Source: Brochothrix thermosphacta DSM 20171 = FSL F6-1036 (GTDB lineage: Bacteria; Bacillota; Bacilli; Lactobacillales; Listeriaceae). Taken from it: a DNA stretch of 64,000 bases. The translations under genes and the position numbers were made by a program. Below are positions 17,890 through 26,328 of the stretch, in pieces (the stretch's first letter is position 1; every line of letters begins with the position of its first letter). The stretch spans positions 620,001-684,000 of the forward strand of contig NZ_CP145608.1 of NCBI RefSeq assembly GCF_036884295.1, given 5' to 3'. Below the pieces are notes generated by a model, which saw only the letters and a list, made by a program, of their open reading frames with translations, did no database searches and was not told the DNA's origin.

Positions 17890-19314
17890 ATGCCTACGAG
17901 TAGTGAAACGACAAAATTACCCTTCAAAATAAAACTTTCGTATTCAATGGGACAAATGGGAGATAGTCTAGGTTATAATATGTATTTTTTCTTCTTTCTT
18001 TTTTTCTTGACAGATTATGTTGGCGTGCCACCAGCTTTAGCAGGAATGATTTCATTGGTAGCGATTTTATGGGATGCTGTGTTTGATCCAGTAGTGGGAC
18101 ATATATCGGATAATATGCGTTCGAAATATGGTCGAAGACGTCCTTTGATGATCATGGCTGCATTACCATATTCAATCTTTGCTTTTTTAATTTTCAACAG
18201 TATTAGTTTGGGAACACAAGCGACATTTTTATACTTTTTAATAATGACAATACTTTTTTGGAGTAGCTATAAATTTTTTGTTATTCCGTATTTTGCTTTA
18301 GGTGCTGAACTAACAAATGACTTTAATGAGCGAACAACTTTACGAGCATGGTCGAGTGTGGGCTTATACGTCGCTGTAATGGTAGCATCCGCATTACCCC
18401 CTTATTTATTAGCCTTATTTGAAAAAAGCGGTATGTCTGGTCAACTGAGTTGGCGGATTATTGGTGGTATCTTTGCCGTGGGAATTCTGCTAAGCGCTTT
18501 TATTTGTTGGCACTTTACGCGTGGAAAAGAAATATATAAGCACGAAGAGCAAAAAAATAACACAATGAAAAAATCTTCACTGGTCAAAGCATTAGCCCAA
18601 ATAGTGAAATTGAAACCGACTAAATTTTTGGCAGGATCAGTGTTCTTTTGGGCAGTTGCTTCAACAATGGCAATGGGCGGATTAATCTACCTGATGAAAT
18701 ATAATCTTGGGTACGGTGCAGAAAGGCAATCACTTTATTTTATTATTAATAGCTTAGTATGTATTGTATGGATAGTATTTATTAACAAAACAGCCCGACA
18801 TTTTGACAAGAAGCATGTGTACGCCTGTTTTCTAGGAATAGGTTCATTAGGATTGCTTCTCTTCAGTATGACGGGCTTTCCTAGCTTTGCGATTCTACTG
18901 ATATTTTGTGTTGTTTTCTGTCTAGGAGACAGCACCTATTGGACACTCTACTACTCGATGATGTATGACATTTGTGAATTAGATGAGTATGTCAATGATA
19001 GCCGACGAGAAGGTGTTGTAACAGCTGTAATGTCCTTCTCGCAAAAACTTGGTGCCGCTTGCGCCACTTGGATTACAGGAATGTTACTCGCTTTTGGTGG
19101 TTATGAAGGGGCAATTGAGAACCAAAGCGAGAGTGCACACCAAATGATTTTATACGTTAATACGCTTATGCCAGGAATTTTTGGTAGTTTAGCAGTATTA
19201 GCGATATTATTCTATCCAATTACTAAAAAACGCTTTGATAGTATGATGACTGCTTTACACGCGAAACGTTCACACAAAAAATACTCAGAAGAAGACTTCA
19301 AAGATATGTTATAA
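17890..19314 (+). CDS. GPH-family cation symporter (MFS)
   Basis: A 474-residue, 12-helix transporter of the glycoside-pentoside-hexuronide:cation symporter group (MelB-like). Support comes from the N-terminal KLSYSMGQMGDSLGYNMYFFF segment, the DAVFDPVVGHISDNMRSKYGRRRP loop after helix 2, and the FWSSYKFFVIPYFALGAELT region. The family normally carries sugars, but the gene is followed by an aminopeptidase, a PucR-type regulator and an aminotransferase, which points to a peptide or amino compound. The substrate cannot be read from the sequence. The 152-bp gap to the peptidase gene holds no terminator. Confidence 0.85.
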   Translation: MPTSSETTKLPFKIKLSYSMGQMGDSLGYNMYFFFFLFFLTDYVGVPPALAGMISLVAILWDAVFDPVVGHISDNMRSKYGRRRPLMIMAALPYSIFAFLIFNSISLGTQATFLYFLIMTILFWSSYKFFVIPYFALGAELTNDFNERTTLRAWSSVGLYVAVMVASALPPYLLALFEKSGMSGQLSWRIIGGIFAVGILLSAFICWHFTRGKEIYKHEEQKNNTMKKSSLVKALAQIVKLKPTKFLAGSVFFWAVASTMAMGGLIYLMKYNLGYGAERQSLYFIINSLVCIVWIVFINKTARHFDKKHVYACFLGIGSLGLLLFSMTGFPSFAILLIFCVVFCLGDSTYWTLYYSMMYDICELDEYVNDSRREGVVTAVMSFSQKLGAACATWITGMLLAFGGYEGAIENQSESAHQMILYVNTLMPGIFGSLAVLAILFYPITKKRFDSMMTALHAKRSHKKYSEEDFKDML

Positions 19315-19466
19315 CTACTGGTAATCGAGAGTAGTACTTATAAAAGCGGTATTTAAATTACGTTCAGCAGTGATAATCTAAGCTAAAAGTTTCTTTTTTA
19401 TAAGATTAAAACAATCAATTGAAGTTGCGTATGTCACTGATAATTTAAAACAATGGAGGTATAAAA

Positions 19467-20600
19467 ATGAGCAAAAAAAGAGTAAGAGAAGCGGGCTATA
19501 CGTTACCTGGGAAAACAGGTGAATACAATGCCATCACAGATGTAGCAGGTGTAGAGGTTGGGTATAAAACGATAACGTTTGGTGAGCCAAGCGACTATAA
19601 AGGAGCAGGCTCTCCATTTGCAAGAACCGGCGTAACGATGATTTTACCACAAGGTAAAAAACGCAGCGCATTATTTGTTGGACGACATAATTTGAATGGT
19701 AATGGTGAACTGACCGGGACTCATTGGATGGATGATTCAGGCTATCTTCATGGCCCAATAGGGATTACAAACACTAATAGTGTCGGTATCGTTAGAGATA
19801 CTCTGGCAAAATGGATGATTGATAACAATTATTATTATCCTTACATCCATGAAGGTAAACCAATTGAAGGGGTCGGGTATTTTTATCCAGTGGTTGGTGA
19901 AACATGGGATGGTTTAATGAATGATACCAACGGCTTTCATGTTACTGCAAGTGATGTATATGAAGCAATTGATGATGCTAAAACAGGACCAATTGCTGAG
20001 GGGAATGTGGGTGGAGGAAATGGCATGCAATGCCATGAGTTCAAAGGTGGAACGGGGACGTCTTCACGTGTTTTGACGGACGCTGAAGGTGGTTATACTT
20101 TAGGTGTGCTTGTACAAGCTAATCATGGCACACGCGCGTGTTTTGAAATGTTTGGTGTCCCGATTGGACGTTTGTTGAAAGGGGGTGAAGCGAGGCTAGA
20201 AACGTTTTCGCCAAAACCTGGGACAGGATCCATTATTGTTGTTATTGCAACAGATGCACCTGTATCGCCTCTTCAACTACAAAAAATTTGCAAACGAATA
20301 CCAATTGCAATCGGTCGTCTGGGTGCGGGATTCGAGAATGATTCAGGAGATATCTTTTTAGCCTTTTCAACAGCCAATAATACTGCTTATCAAGATAATA
20401 AAGCAACGCTTATTAGTGATGATGCGCTGGACCCAATCTATAAAGCAACAGCAGAAGCAGTCGAAGAAGCAATCTTAAATGCAATGTTTGCAGCTGAATC
20501 GATGACTGGAAAAGCAAATAATCATTTTTATGCTTTGCCACAAGACGATGTATATAACATTTTGAAAGAATACCGTTCAGATATATTAAAAACATTTTAG
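19467..20600 (+). CDS. DmpA/BapA-family (P1, S58) aminopeptidase
   Basis: A 377-residue N-terminal-nucleophile hydrolase of peptidase family P1. DmpA/BapA proenzymes cleave themselves before a serine; by position and context (PGTGSII, then ATDAP) the site here is Gly254-Ser255, like Gly249-Ser250 of DmpA. Other family motifs are ITDVAGVEVGY at 23-33, GTHWMDDSG at 84-92, GNVGGGNGM at 179-187 and VQANHG with the conserved Asn219. There is no signal peptide, so it is cytoplasmic. Known members release D-Ala or beta-amino acids from peptides; specificity here is unproven. GGAGG precedes the ATG. Confidence 0.88.
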   Translation: MSKKRVREAGYTLPGKTGEYNAITDVAGVEVGYKTITFGEPSDYKGAGSPFARTGVTMILPQGKKRSALFVGRHNLNGNGELTGTHWMDDSGYLHGPIGITNTNSVGIVRDTLAKWMIDNNYYYPYIHEGKPIEGVGYFYPVVGETWDGLMNDTNGFHVTASDVYEAIDDAKTGPIAEGNVGGGNGMQCHEFKGGTGTSSRVLTDAEGGYTLGVLVQANHGTRACFEMFGVPIGRLLKGGEARLETFSPKPGTGSIIVVIATDAPVSPLQLQKICKRIPIAIGRLGAGFENDSGDIFLAFSTANNTAYQDNKATLISDDALDPIYKATAEAVEEAILNAMFAAESMTGKANNHFYALPQDDVYNILKEYRSDILKTF

Positions 20601-20709
20601 TGAAAAGTCACATTAAAAATTGAATGTGAAACGAGCCTCACAACTTTTGCAATATAGAATATGACTGTGTTTTACTGTAATTAAGTTAAATTTGATTGGG
20701 GGACTAACG

Positions 20710-21888
20710 ATGATTACAGTAAAAGAAGTATTATCTAAAAAAACTTTTCATTATTTGCAACAACATACTTCACAAGACGATTTAACACAACTAGTTACAG
20801 GTGTGAATCGAGTTGAAAGTATCACGCTCAAACATTTAATTCAAAGAAATGAATTAGTGGTTACTACAGGAGAAGCGATGATAAACCCTATTTCAGAATG
20901 CCTGTCATTACTAAAATACATGAAAAAAGTAGGTGCGGCTGCACTTGTTATCAATACAGGGCCTTATATAAAAAAAGTGCCAGAAGAAGTTAAACTATAT
21001 GCAGAAGAAGTAGGTTGCATTGTCATTGAAATGCCTTGGAGAATAAGGATTGCAGATATGACAAAAAAGATTTTTGAAGAACTAGTCAAGCGTACAAAAA
21101 GACAGAGTGAAGAAATAGTTTTTATTGAAAAATTAATTAGTAAAAAAATCAGAAATGAGGAAATTCCTGTAGAAATCATCAATGATCTGGGGGAAGACTT
21201 TCTCTTTGAGGGTGTTGTCGTTATTGTAAAACAGACCAATAAACGTGAGATGGAAATAAACGTTTTCCATGAACGTCTTCGTGAACTATTTCATCAAAAA
21301 TATAATAAATTTATTTCAGGTATTGTTGGACAAATGGTTGTTTTTGTAATTAATCGCTCTAGCCGAGTATCAGAGACAATGAACTTTACAAAGTTTGGAA
21401 AAGAACTTTACGCCTATTTTGACAAAAAAAAAATCACCATTGCCATTGGTAAAGGTGAGAGCTATCCTAATATTACTGAAGTCTATAAAAGTTATGATGA
21501 GGCGTTACAAGTTATCACTGTGGTGCAAAATCAGGATGAAAAGTGGTTGTTTAAATATAAAGATTTGGGTGTGTACCAATTTTTATTCGCTTTGAAAGAT
21601 TCGCCTATCCTAACGCAATTTTGTAAAGAAATGTTAGCTGGAGTATGGGAATACGACCGTTGCAATAACCAAAAATATTATTCTTTTTTAAGAGTTTTTC
21701 TTGAGGAAAATGGACATGCCAATGCCATTTCTAAACGATTATTTATCCATCGGAACACGGTATCTTATCGTGTGCAGCGTATTGAAAAAATTTTAGACCG
21801 TAGTTTAACAAATAATTTAGATAAAACGAGTTTATCTTTAGCGATTTTGATTGATGATCTTTTTCTTCATAATCGTGCAGATGACTAA
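20710..21888 (+). CDS. PucR-family transcriptional regulator
   Basis: A 392-residue regulator with an N-terminal PucR ligand domain (about 1-130, with TLKHLIQRNELVVTTG), a central CdaR GGDEF-like region (about 165-290) and a C-terminal PucR helix-turn-helix (ISKRLFIHRNTVSYRVQRIEKIL, near 345-370). The start is ATG 20710 after GGGGGA rather than an in-frame TTG at 20692. PucR proteins commonly activate neighbouring catabolic genes in response to the substrate, so it probably controls the adjacent symporter, aminopeptidase and aminotransferase genes. Confidence 0.87.
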   Translation: MITVKEVLSKKTFHYLQQHTSQDDLTQLVTGVNRVESITLKHLIQRNELVVTTGEAMINPISECLSLLKYMKKVGAAALVINTGPYIKKVPEEVKLYAEEVGCIVIEMPWRIRIADMTKKIFEELVKRTKRQSEEIVFIEKLISKKIRNEEIPVEIINDLGEDFLFEGVVVIVKQTNKREMEINVFHERLRELFHQKYNKFISGIVGQMVVFVINRSSRVSETMNFTKFGKELYAYFDKKKITIAIGKGESYPNITEVYKSYDEALQVITVVQNQDEKWLFKYKDLGVYQFLFALKDSPILTQFCKEMLAGVWEYDRCNNQKYYSFLRVFLEENGHANAISKRLFIHRNTVSYRVQRIEKILDRSLTNNLDKTSLSLAILIDDLFLHNRADD

Positions 21889-21966
21889 AAAGATTGAGTT
21901 AAATGCCAATAGTTGTTTTGAAAACTATTTAGTAGACTAACCATAAGAAGATAGGAGGAATGTTTT

Positions 21967-23331
21967 ATGTTAACCAATGACCAGATAAAAAAAGCCAATC
22001 AGCATTATGTTTTACAGCCGTGGTCTAAACAAGCAAAGCGTAATCCGAAAATTATTACTGACTCAGAAGGCATTTATTTTTGGGATGAAAATAACAAAAA
22101 ATTCTATGATATGAACGCTCAACTTGTTTATGCTAATCTTGGGCACAAGCATCCCAAGATAATCGAAGCTTTTAACCAGTTTAAAGAATTAGAAATTTCA
22201 GCGCCTGGTTTTGCCTCAGAATCGAAAGCAAAGCTAGCACAAAAAATTGTAGACTTGGCACCGAATAATATGGCAAAAGTATATTTTACAACTGCTGGTG
22301 CAGAAGCGAATGAGCAAGCATTAAAAATGGCTAAAGCAATTACTGGAGGTTATAAAATATTTTCTCGCTATCGTTCATACCATGGAAGCACTCTGGGTGC
22401 GGGGAACTTAACAGGTGAATCAAGGCGACTAGGTTCTGAACCTAGTCCACCAGGATTTGTTAAATTTGATATGCCTTATTTATACCGTGAATACCAAAAT
22501 TTTGAAGATGAAAAAGCATTAAGTACACAATATCTTACCCGATTGGAACGCCAAATTACTTCTGAAGGCCCGGATATAATTGCTGCACTTGTGATTGAAA
22601 CAATCCCTGGAAGTAACGGTGTTTTATTACCGCCTGACGGCTATATTAAAGGGATTGAAAAACTCTGTCGGCGTTATAATATCATGATGATTTGTGATGA
22701 GGTAATGTCTGGATTTGGGCGAAGTGGTGAATGGTTTGCTTGTGATCATTATGATGTCCAGCCTGATATGATTACTTTTGCAAAGGGAGTGACCGGTGGT
22801 TATTTACCATTAGGGGGTGTGATTTTGAGCAAAGAATTGTCAACTTATTATGATGACAATGTCTTTTTATCGGGAGCAACTTATAGTGGTCATACACTTG
22901 TTTGTGAAATTGGAAATGCTGCGATTAAAAGTTATGAAGATATGGATTTAATCAAGCATGTTAAACAAATGTAAATCGTAATGAATGAACGACTTGAAAA
23001 GTTACGCGTCTATAAATATGTTGGTGATGTTCGAAATAAGGGGTTGTTTGGTGCTGTTGAATTAGTAAAAAACAAGCAAACAAAGGAGCCTTTGATTGAA
23101 TATGGCACCGCTCAGGGGAATGATAAACAAGGTTATATGAGGGCCTTTAGTCAACTGCTTTTAGATGAGGGTTTTTATACGTTTGCACATGAATCGCATG
23201 TATTAGTGACACCCCCACTAACAATTACAGCAGTTGAAATAAATGCTGCGATGGATCTATTTGAAAATGCATTAGTGCGTTTTGAAGAACAGTTCCCCAA
23301 GATGAACGAGGGCTATCCTGCTCATCTTTAA
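21967..23331 (+). pseudogene. Class III aminotransferase interrupted by one in-frame stop
   Basis: A PLP-dependent omega-amino acid:pyruvate type aminotransferase. The single reading frame is continuous from ATG 21967 to TAA 23331 (about 454 codons, the normal family length) except for a TAA at 22972-22974. The 5' part encodes the PLP site (TTAGAEANEQA, CDEVMSGFGRSG and the Schiff-base Lys in FAKGVTGGYLPLGG); the 3' part encodes the C-terminal small domain (VRNKGLFGAVELV). One base change from CAA, GAA or AAA explains the stop. It could be a young pseudogene, a sequencing error or a read-through codon. AGGAGG precedes the ATG. Confidence 0.85.
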
Positions 23332-23369
23332 GGCGTAGGTCAATTCAATAATTAAAATTATAAACAATA

Positions 23370-23428
23370 AAAAAGAGCAAAATAACAACCGTATCTATGG
23401 CAGACACGGCAGTTATTTTGCTCTTTTT
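23370..23428. terminator. Bidirectional terminator between aminotransferase and tetR
   Basis: A 17-bp perfect stem (AAAAAGAGCAAAATAAC at 23370-23386 with its complement at 23412-23428) with an inner CCGT/ACGG. A and T tracts on the two sides serve both strands. The 3' arm encodes the last residues and stop of the minus-strand tetR gene. Confidence 0.85.
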
Positions 23429-24000
23429 AATAAGAGTGGAATTACTTTTTTCACATTGAGAAGAGGAGCGTTTGATTTGGAAGTCACGCACAAAGCAACA
23501 GCACCTTCAACCAAGATATTAAAAGTAGAACTTAATATTAAGGCTTCTTCTGAGGTATAGCCAGCTGCTAATAACCGTTGTTCATAAATTGCTTCAAGGG
23601 TGGCATATGTTTTTTCACAAGATTTACGAATGTTTTCATTTACTAAGGCAGTTTCACTCGCAATTAGCCCGAATGGGATTGTTGAAAAATCATCGGTTTT
23701 ACCAAAATCTTCAAACTTAGTGGCGATACTCGTTAAATGATGGGAGAAAGCTGTATAGATATCATCATAAAAGTCTAAGTCTGATTTCATTGCCGTTGCA
23801 ATGATAACCGTAGATTGTTCAATTGCTTCAATCGCAAGCTGTTCCTTCCCACCAGGGAAATGATAGTAAAGCGATCCCTTTGGTGAAACACTCTCTTTAA
23901 GAATCTGGGAAACTCCGGTCGCATGATAACCTTGTGTGTGAAAAAGGCGCATGGCAGTTTGTAAGATTCGTTGTTTTGTTTGCTGTTTTGTTTGACTCAT
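23413..24000 (-). CDS. TetR-family repressor (LmrA/YxaF type)
   Basis: A 195-residue TetR/AcrR regulator. The N-terminal helix-turn-helix (about residues 10-56) contains RILQTAMRLFHTQGYHATGVSQIL and GSLYYHFPGGKEQLAIEAI, a form typical of the LmrA/YxaF drug-responsive group; the C-terminal domain should bind a ligand. GGAGG lies before the ATG on the minus strand. It is divergent from an efflux gene whose promoter holds a TAGACC-GATT-GGTCTA palindrome, so it most likely represses that pump and perhaps itself. Confidence 0.87.
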   Translation of the reverse strand: MSQTKQQTKQRILQTAMRLFHTQGYHATGVSQILKESVSPKGSLYYHFPGGKEQLAIEAIEQSTVIIATAMKSDLDFYDDIYTAFSHHLTSIATKFEDFGKTDDFSTIPFGLIASETALVNENIRKSCEKTYATLEAIYEQRLLAAGYTSEEALILSSTFNILVEGAVALCVTSKSNAPLLNVKKVIPLLLKRAK

Positions 24001-24040
24001 TAGCTAAGCCTCCATTTATTATGTATAACATCTCTTGTTT

Positions 24041-24069
24041 AGAATAGTCAAAGGCACTGATAAAGTCAA
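24041..24069 (-). promoter_or_regulatory. Promoter of tetR (minus strand)
   Basis: Reading the minus strand: -35 TTGACT (24069-24064), 17-bp spacer, -10 TATTCT (24046-24041). Confidence 0.6.
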
Positions 24070-24090
24070 TTATTGTTCTATTTTTGCTGT

Positions 24091-24119
24091 TTGACAATTA
24101 TTAAAAAATATTTTATACT
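24091..24119 (+). promoter_or_regulatory. Strong sigma-A promoter of the efflux gene
   Basis: Consensus -35 TTGACA (24091-24096), 17-bp spacer, -10 TATACT (24114-24119); predicted start at about 24126, inside the TetR operator. Confidence 0.85.
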
Positions 24120-24125
24120 AAAAAT

Positions 24126-24141
24126 TAGACCGATTGGTCTA
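24126..24141. promoter_or_regulatory. TetR-type operator
   Basis: TAGACC-GATT-GGTCTA, perfect 6-bp arms, centred just after the predicted start of the efflux gene. It resembles the TAGACC-containing boxes of B. subtilis LmrA/QdoR. Confidence 0.75.
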
Positions 24142-24167
24142 TTCGAGAAGAAAAGAGGAATTTTATT

Positions 24168-25571
24168 ATGTATACGAACGAAAAAACAACGTTTAATCCA
24201 AACCTAATGGCTTTCGCGCTAATGTTGGCTGCCTTTGTGGGTCTGTTTGGTGAAACGGCTTTGAATATGGCCTTTTCCAATTTAATGATAGAATTTTCAA
24301 TATCAGCAGCCACAGTTCAATGGTTAACAACGGCTTACTTATTAGTTTTAGGTATTTTAGTTCCAGTCTCTGCACTTTTAATTAAGTGGTTTGCAACACG
24401 AAAACTATTTATTATTTCAATGTTTTTTTCTATTACAGGGACAGTTGTTGCGGCATTTGCCACAAACTTTGAAATGTTATTAATTGGTCGTATTATTCAA
24501 GCGATTGGGACCGGCCTTGTATTGCCATTATTAATTAATGTTTTATTAGTGATTTATCCCGTTCATAAACGCGGGGCTGTAATGGGAGTAATGGGGTTAG
24601 TAATTGTATCTGCTCCAGCGATTGCGCCCACTATTTCTGGTTTAATTGTTGATAGTTTAGGATGGAATTATATTTTTTATGTCAGTGCGTTATTATTGGT
24701 CATTAACTTCATTCTAGGTATAAAAGTAATTAAAGATGTTTCTACAATCACGAAACCGAAAATCGATATTTTATCGGTGCTGTTATCAACAATCGGTTTT
24801 GGTGGGATTGTGTATGGGTTTAGCACTGCAGGGGATGCGTCAATGACGGATAACACTGTATTGATTTCATTGGCAGTCGGTCTTTTGGCACTTATTCTTT
24901 TTGTGTGGCGTCAAACTAGATTAGAACAACCAATGTTAAGAATGGGTGTATTCAAATACCCAATGTTTACATTAAGTTTACTCTTTATGATTATTGCGAT
25001 GATGATTATATTAGCGGCAGCTATTCTATTACCATTGTATTTAAAAGGAAGTTTACTTGTTTCTTCAGCAATTGCAGGATTAATTTTGCTGCCAGGTGGA
25101 TTCTTAAATGCAGCATTATCTCCCGTTATCGGACAATTATTTGATCGAGTAGGACCGCGTCCGTTTATCCCAATTGGTTTTTTATTAGCAGCAATTGGTT
25201 TATTCTCACTTTCACACATCACAGAAAATACGGCAATAGCATTGATTATTTTATGCCATTCCATTGTTTTTATCGGTATTACATTTATGTTTATGCCTTC
25301 ACAAACTTATGGTTTGAATCAATTGCCACCAAAACTATATCCTGATGGCTCAGCTGTAATGAGCACTTTACAACAAATAGCAGGCGCTGTAGGAACAACG
25401 TTAGCTATTCTGTTAATGTCGAGTGGACAAAATACATTTGCTGCAAAAAATCCAGGTGCGGATAGCTCAGTGTTATTAGCAATGGGAGTGCAACATGCCT
25501 TTACATGGTTAGCAGTAATTGCTGCTGCTGGATTCATTGGCTCACTCTTTATCAAAGTACCCAAAAAATAG
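24168..25571 (+). CDS. DHA2-type multidrug efflux MFS transporter
   Basis: A 467-residue, 14-helix drug:H+ antiporter of the EmrB/QacA group. Motifs include the early helix WLTTAYLLVLGILVPVSA (motif D1-like), LIGRIIQAIGTGLVLPL and motif C-like GLVIVSAPAIAPTISGLIVD that mark the DHA2 family. A strong promoter lies upstream with a TetR-type operator at its start site, and the repressor gene is divergent. Expression is therefore probably induced by the pump's own substrates, which cannot be named. Confidence 0.88.
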   Translation: MYTNEKTTFNPNLMAFALMLAAFVGLFGETALNMAFSNLMIEFSISAATVQWLTTAYLLVLGILVPVSALLIKWFATRKLFIISMFFSITGTVVAAFATNFEMLLIGRIIQAIGTGLVLPLLINVLLVIYPVHKRGAVMGVMGLVIVSAPAIAPTISGLIVDSLGWNYIFYVSALLLVINFILGIKVIKDVSTITKPKIDILSVLLSTIGFGGIVYGFSTAGDASMTDNTVLISLAVGLLALILFVWRQTRLEQPMLRMGVFKYPMFTLSLLFMIIAMMIILAAAILLPLYLKGSLLVSSAIAGLILLPGGFLNAALSPVIGQLFDRVGPRPFIPIGFLLAAIGLFSLSHITENTAIALIILCHSIVFIGITFMFMPSQTYGLNQLPPKLYPDGSAVMSTLQQIAGAVGTTLAILLMSSGQNTFAAKNPGADSSVLLAMGVQHAFTWLAVIAAAGFIGSLFIKVPKK

Positions 25572-25579
25572 TAATCCGA

Positions 25580-25608
25580 CCCCAGTTGTAATTGAACTGG
25601 GGTTTTTT
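25580..25608 (+). terminator. Terminator after the efflux gene
   Basis: CCCCAGTT / AACTGGGG with a 7-nt loop, followed by six T. Confidence 0.88.
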
Positions 25609-25656
25609 ATTGTTTTCATGGTAAAGTAATGGTAGTGCTATACAGGAGGTGTTTGT

Positions 25657-26328
25657 GTGAAAACGATTTTAATTGCAGATGATGATAAAAATATTCGTGA
25701 GTTGGTGAAGTACCCTCTCATTGCTGAAGGGTATCATATATGTGAAGCTGCTGATGGCGAAGCGGCATTACGCATCGTACAACAACAACAAATCGATTTA
25801 GCGATACTCGATGTGATGATGCCATACATAGATGGTTATGAAGTTGCCGAAGCAATCCGAGTAGATAATGATATTCCTATTATTATGTTAACAGCAAAAG
25901 GGGAATTGGCTGATAAGGCGAAAGGTTTTAATGCAGGTATCGATGACTATATGACAAAACCATTTGCACCAGAAGAACTACAGTTTCGGATCCAAGCGTT
26001 ATTTCGCCGTTATGATGTGTCTAATAAAACACTATTAACGGTTGGACAACTAGTAATTGATCGAAAGACATACAAAGTGAGTAAAGGAACAAAAGATATC
26101 TTTTTACCTTTAAAAGAATTTGAACTAATCTACGAGCTAGCGAGTCAACCAGAGCGGATTTTCACACGCGAGGATTTAATTACTCGTATTTGGGGTGCTG
26201 ACTACGAAGGGAATGATCGAACGGTTGACGTTCATATTAAACGTCTCCGCGAACATCTAGGTGACGGTAGTAATGTGGTCATTAAAACAGTCCGCGGTGT
26301 CGGTTATACGCTGGAGGTAATGGCATGA
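25657..26328 (+). CDS. hssR: Haem-response regulator HssR
   Basis: An OmpR-family response regulator of 223 residues: receiver domain with acidic pocket DDD at 8-10, phospho-acceptor Asp52 (LDVMMP) and Lys of MTKPF, then a winged-helix domain. The linker and DNA-binding regions (AGIDDYMTKPF, LFRRYDVSN, IFTREDLITRIWGADYEG) closely follow staphylococcal HssR as I remember it. GTG 25657 follows AGGAGG at 7 bp. The stop overlaps the start of hssS in ATGA. HssR activates the haem exporter hrtBA; a matching direct repeat precedes hrtB in this cluster. Confidence 0.88.
   Translation: MKTILIADDDKNIRELVKYPLIAEGYHICEAADGEAALRIVQQQQIDLAILDVMMPYIDGYEVAEAIRVDNDIPIIMLTAKGELADKAKGFNAGIDDYMTKPFAPEELQFRIQALFRRYDVSNKTLLTVGQLVIDRKTYKVSKGTKDIFLPLKEFELIYELASQPERIFTREDLITRIWGADYEGNDRTVDVHIKRLREHLGDGSNVVIKTVRGVGYTLEVMA

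Noticed and set aside
24911-25264. 117-codon antisense frame in the efflux gene
   Set aside because: Opposite a membrane protein with strongly conserved helices; no independent coding signal.
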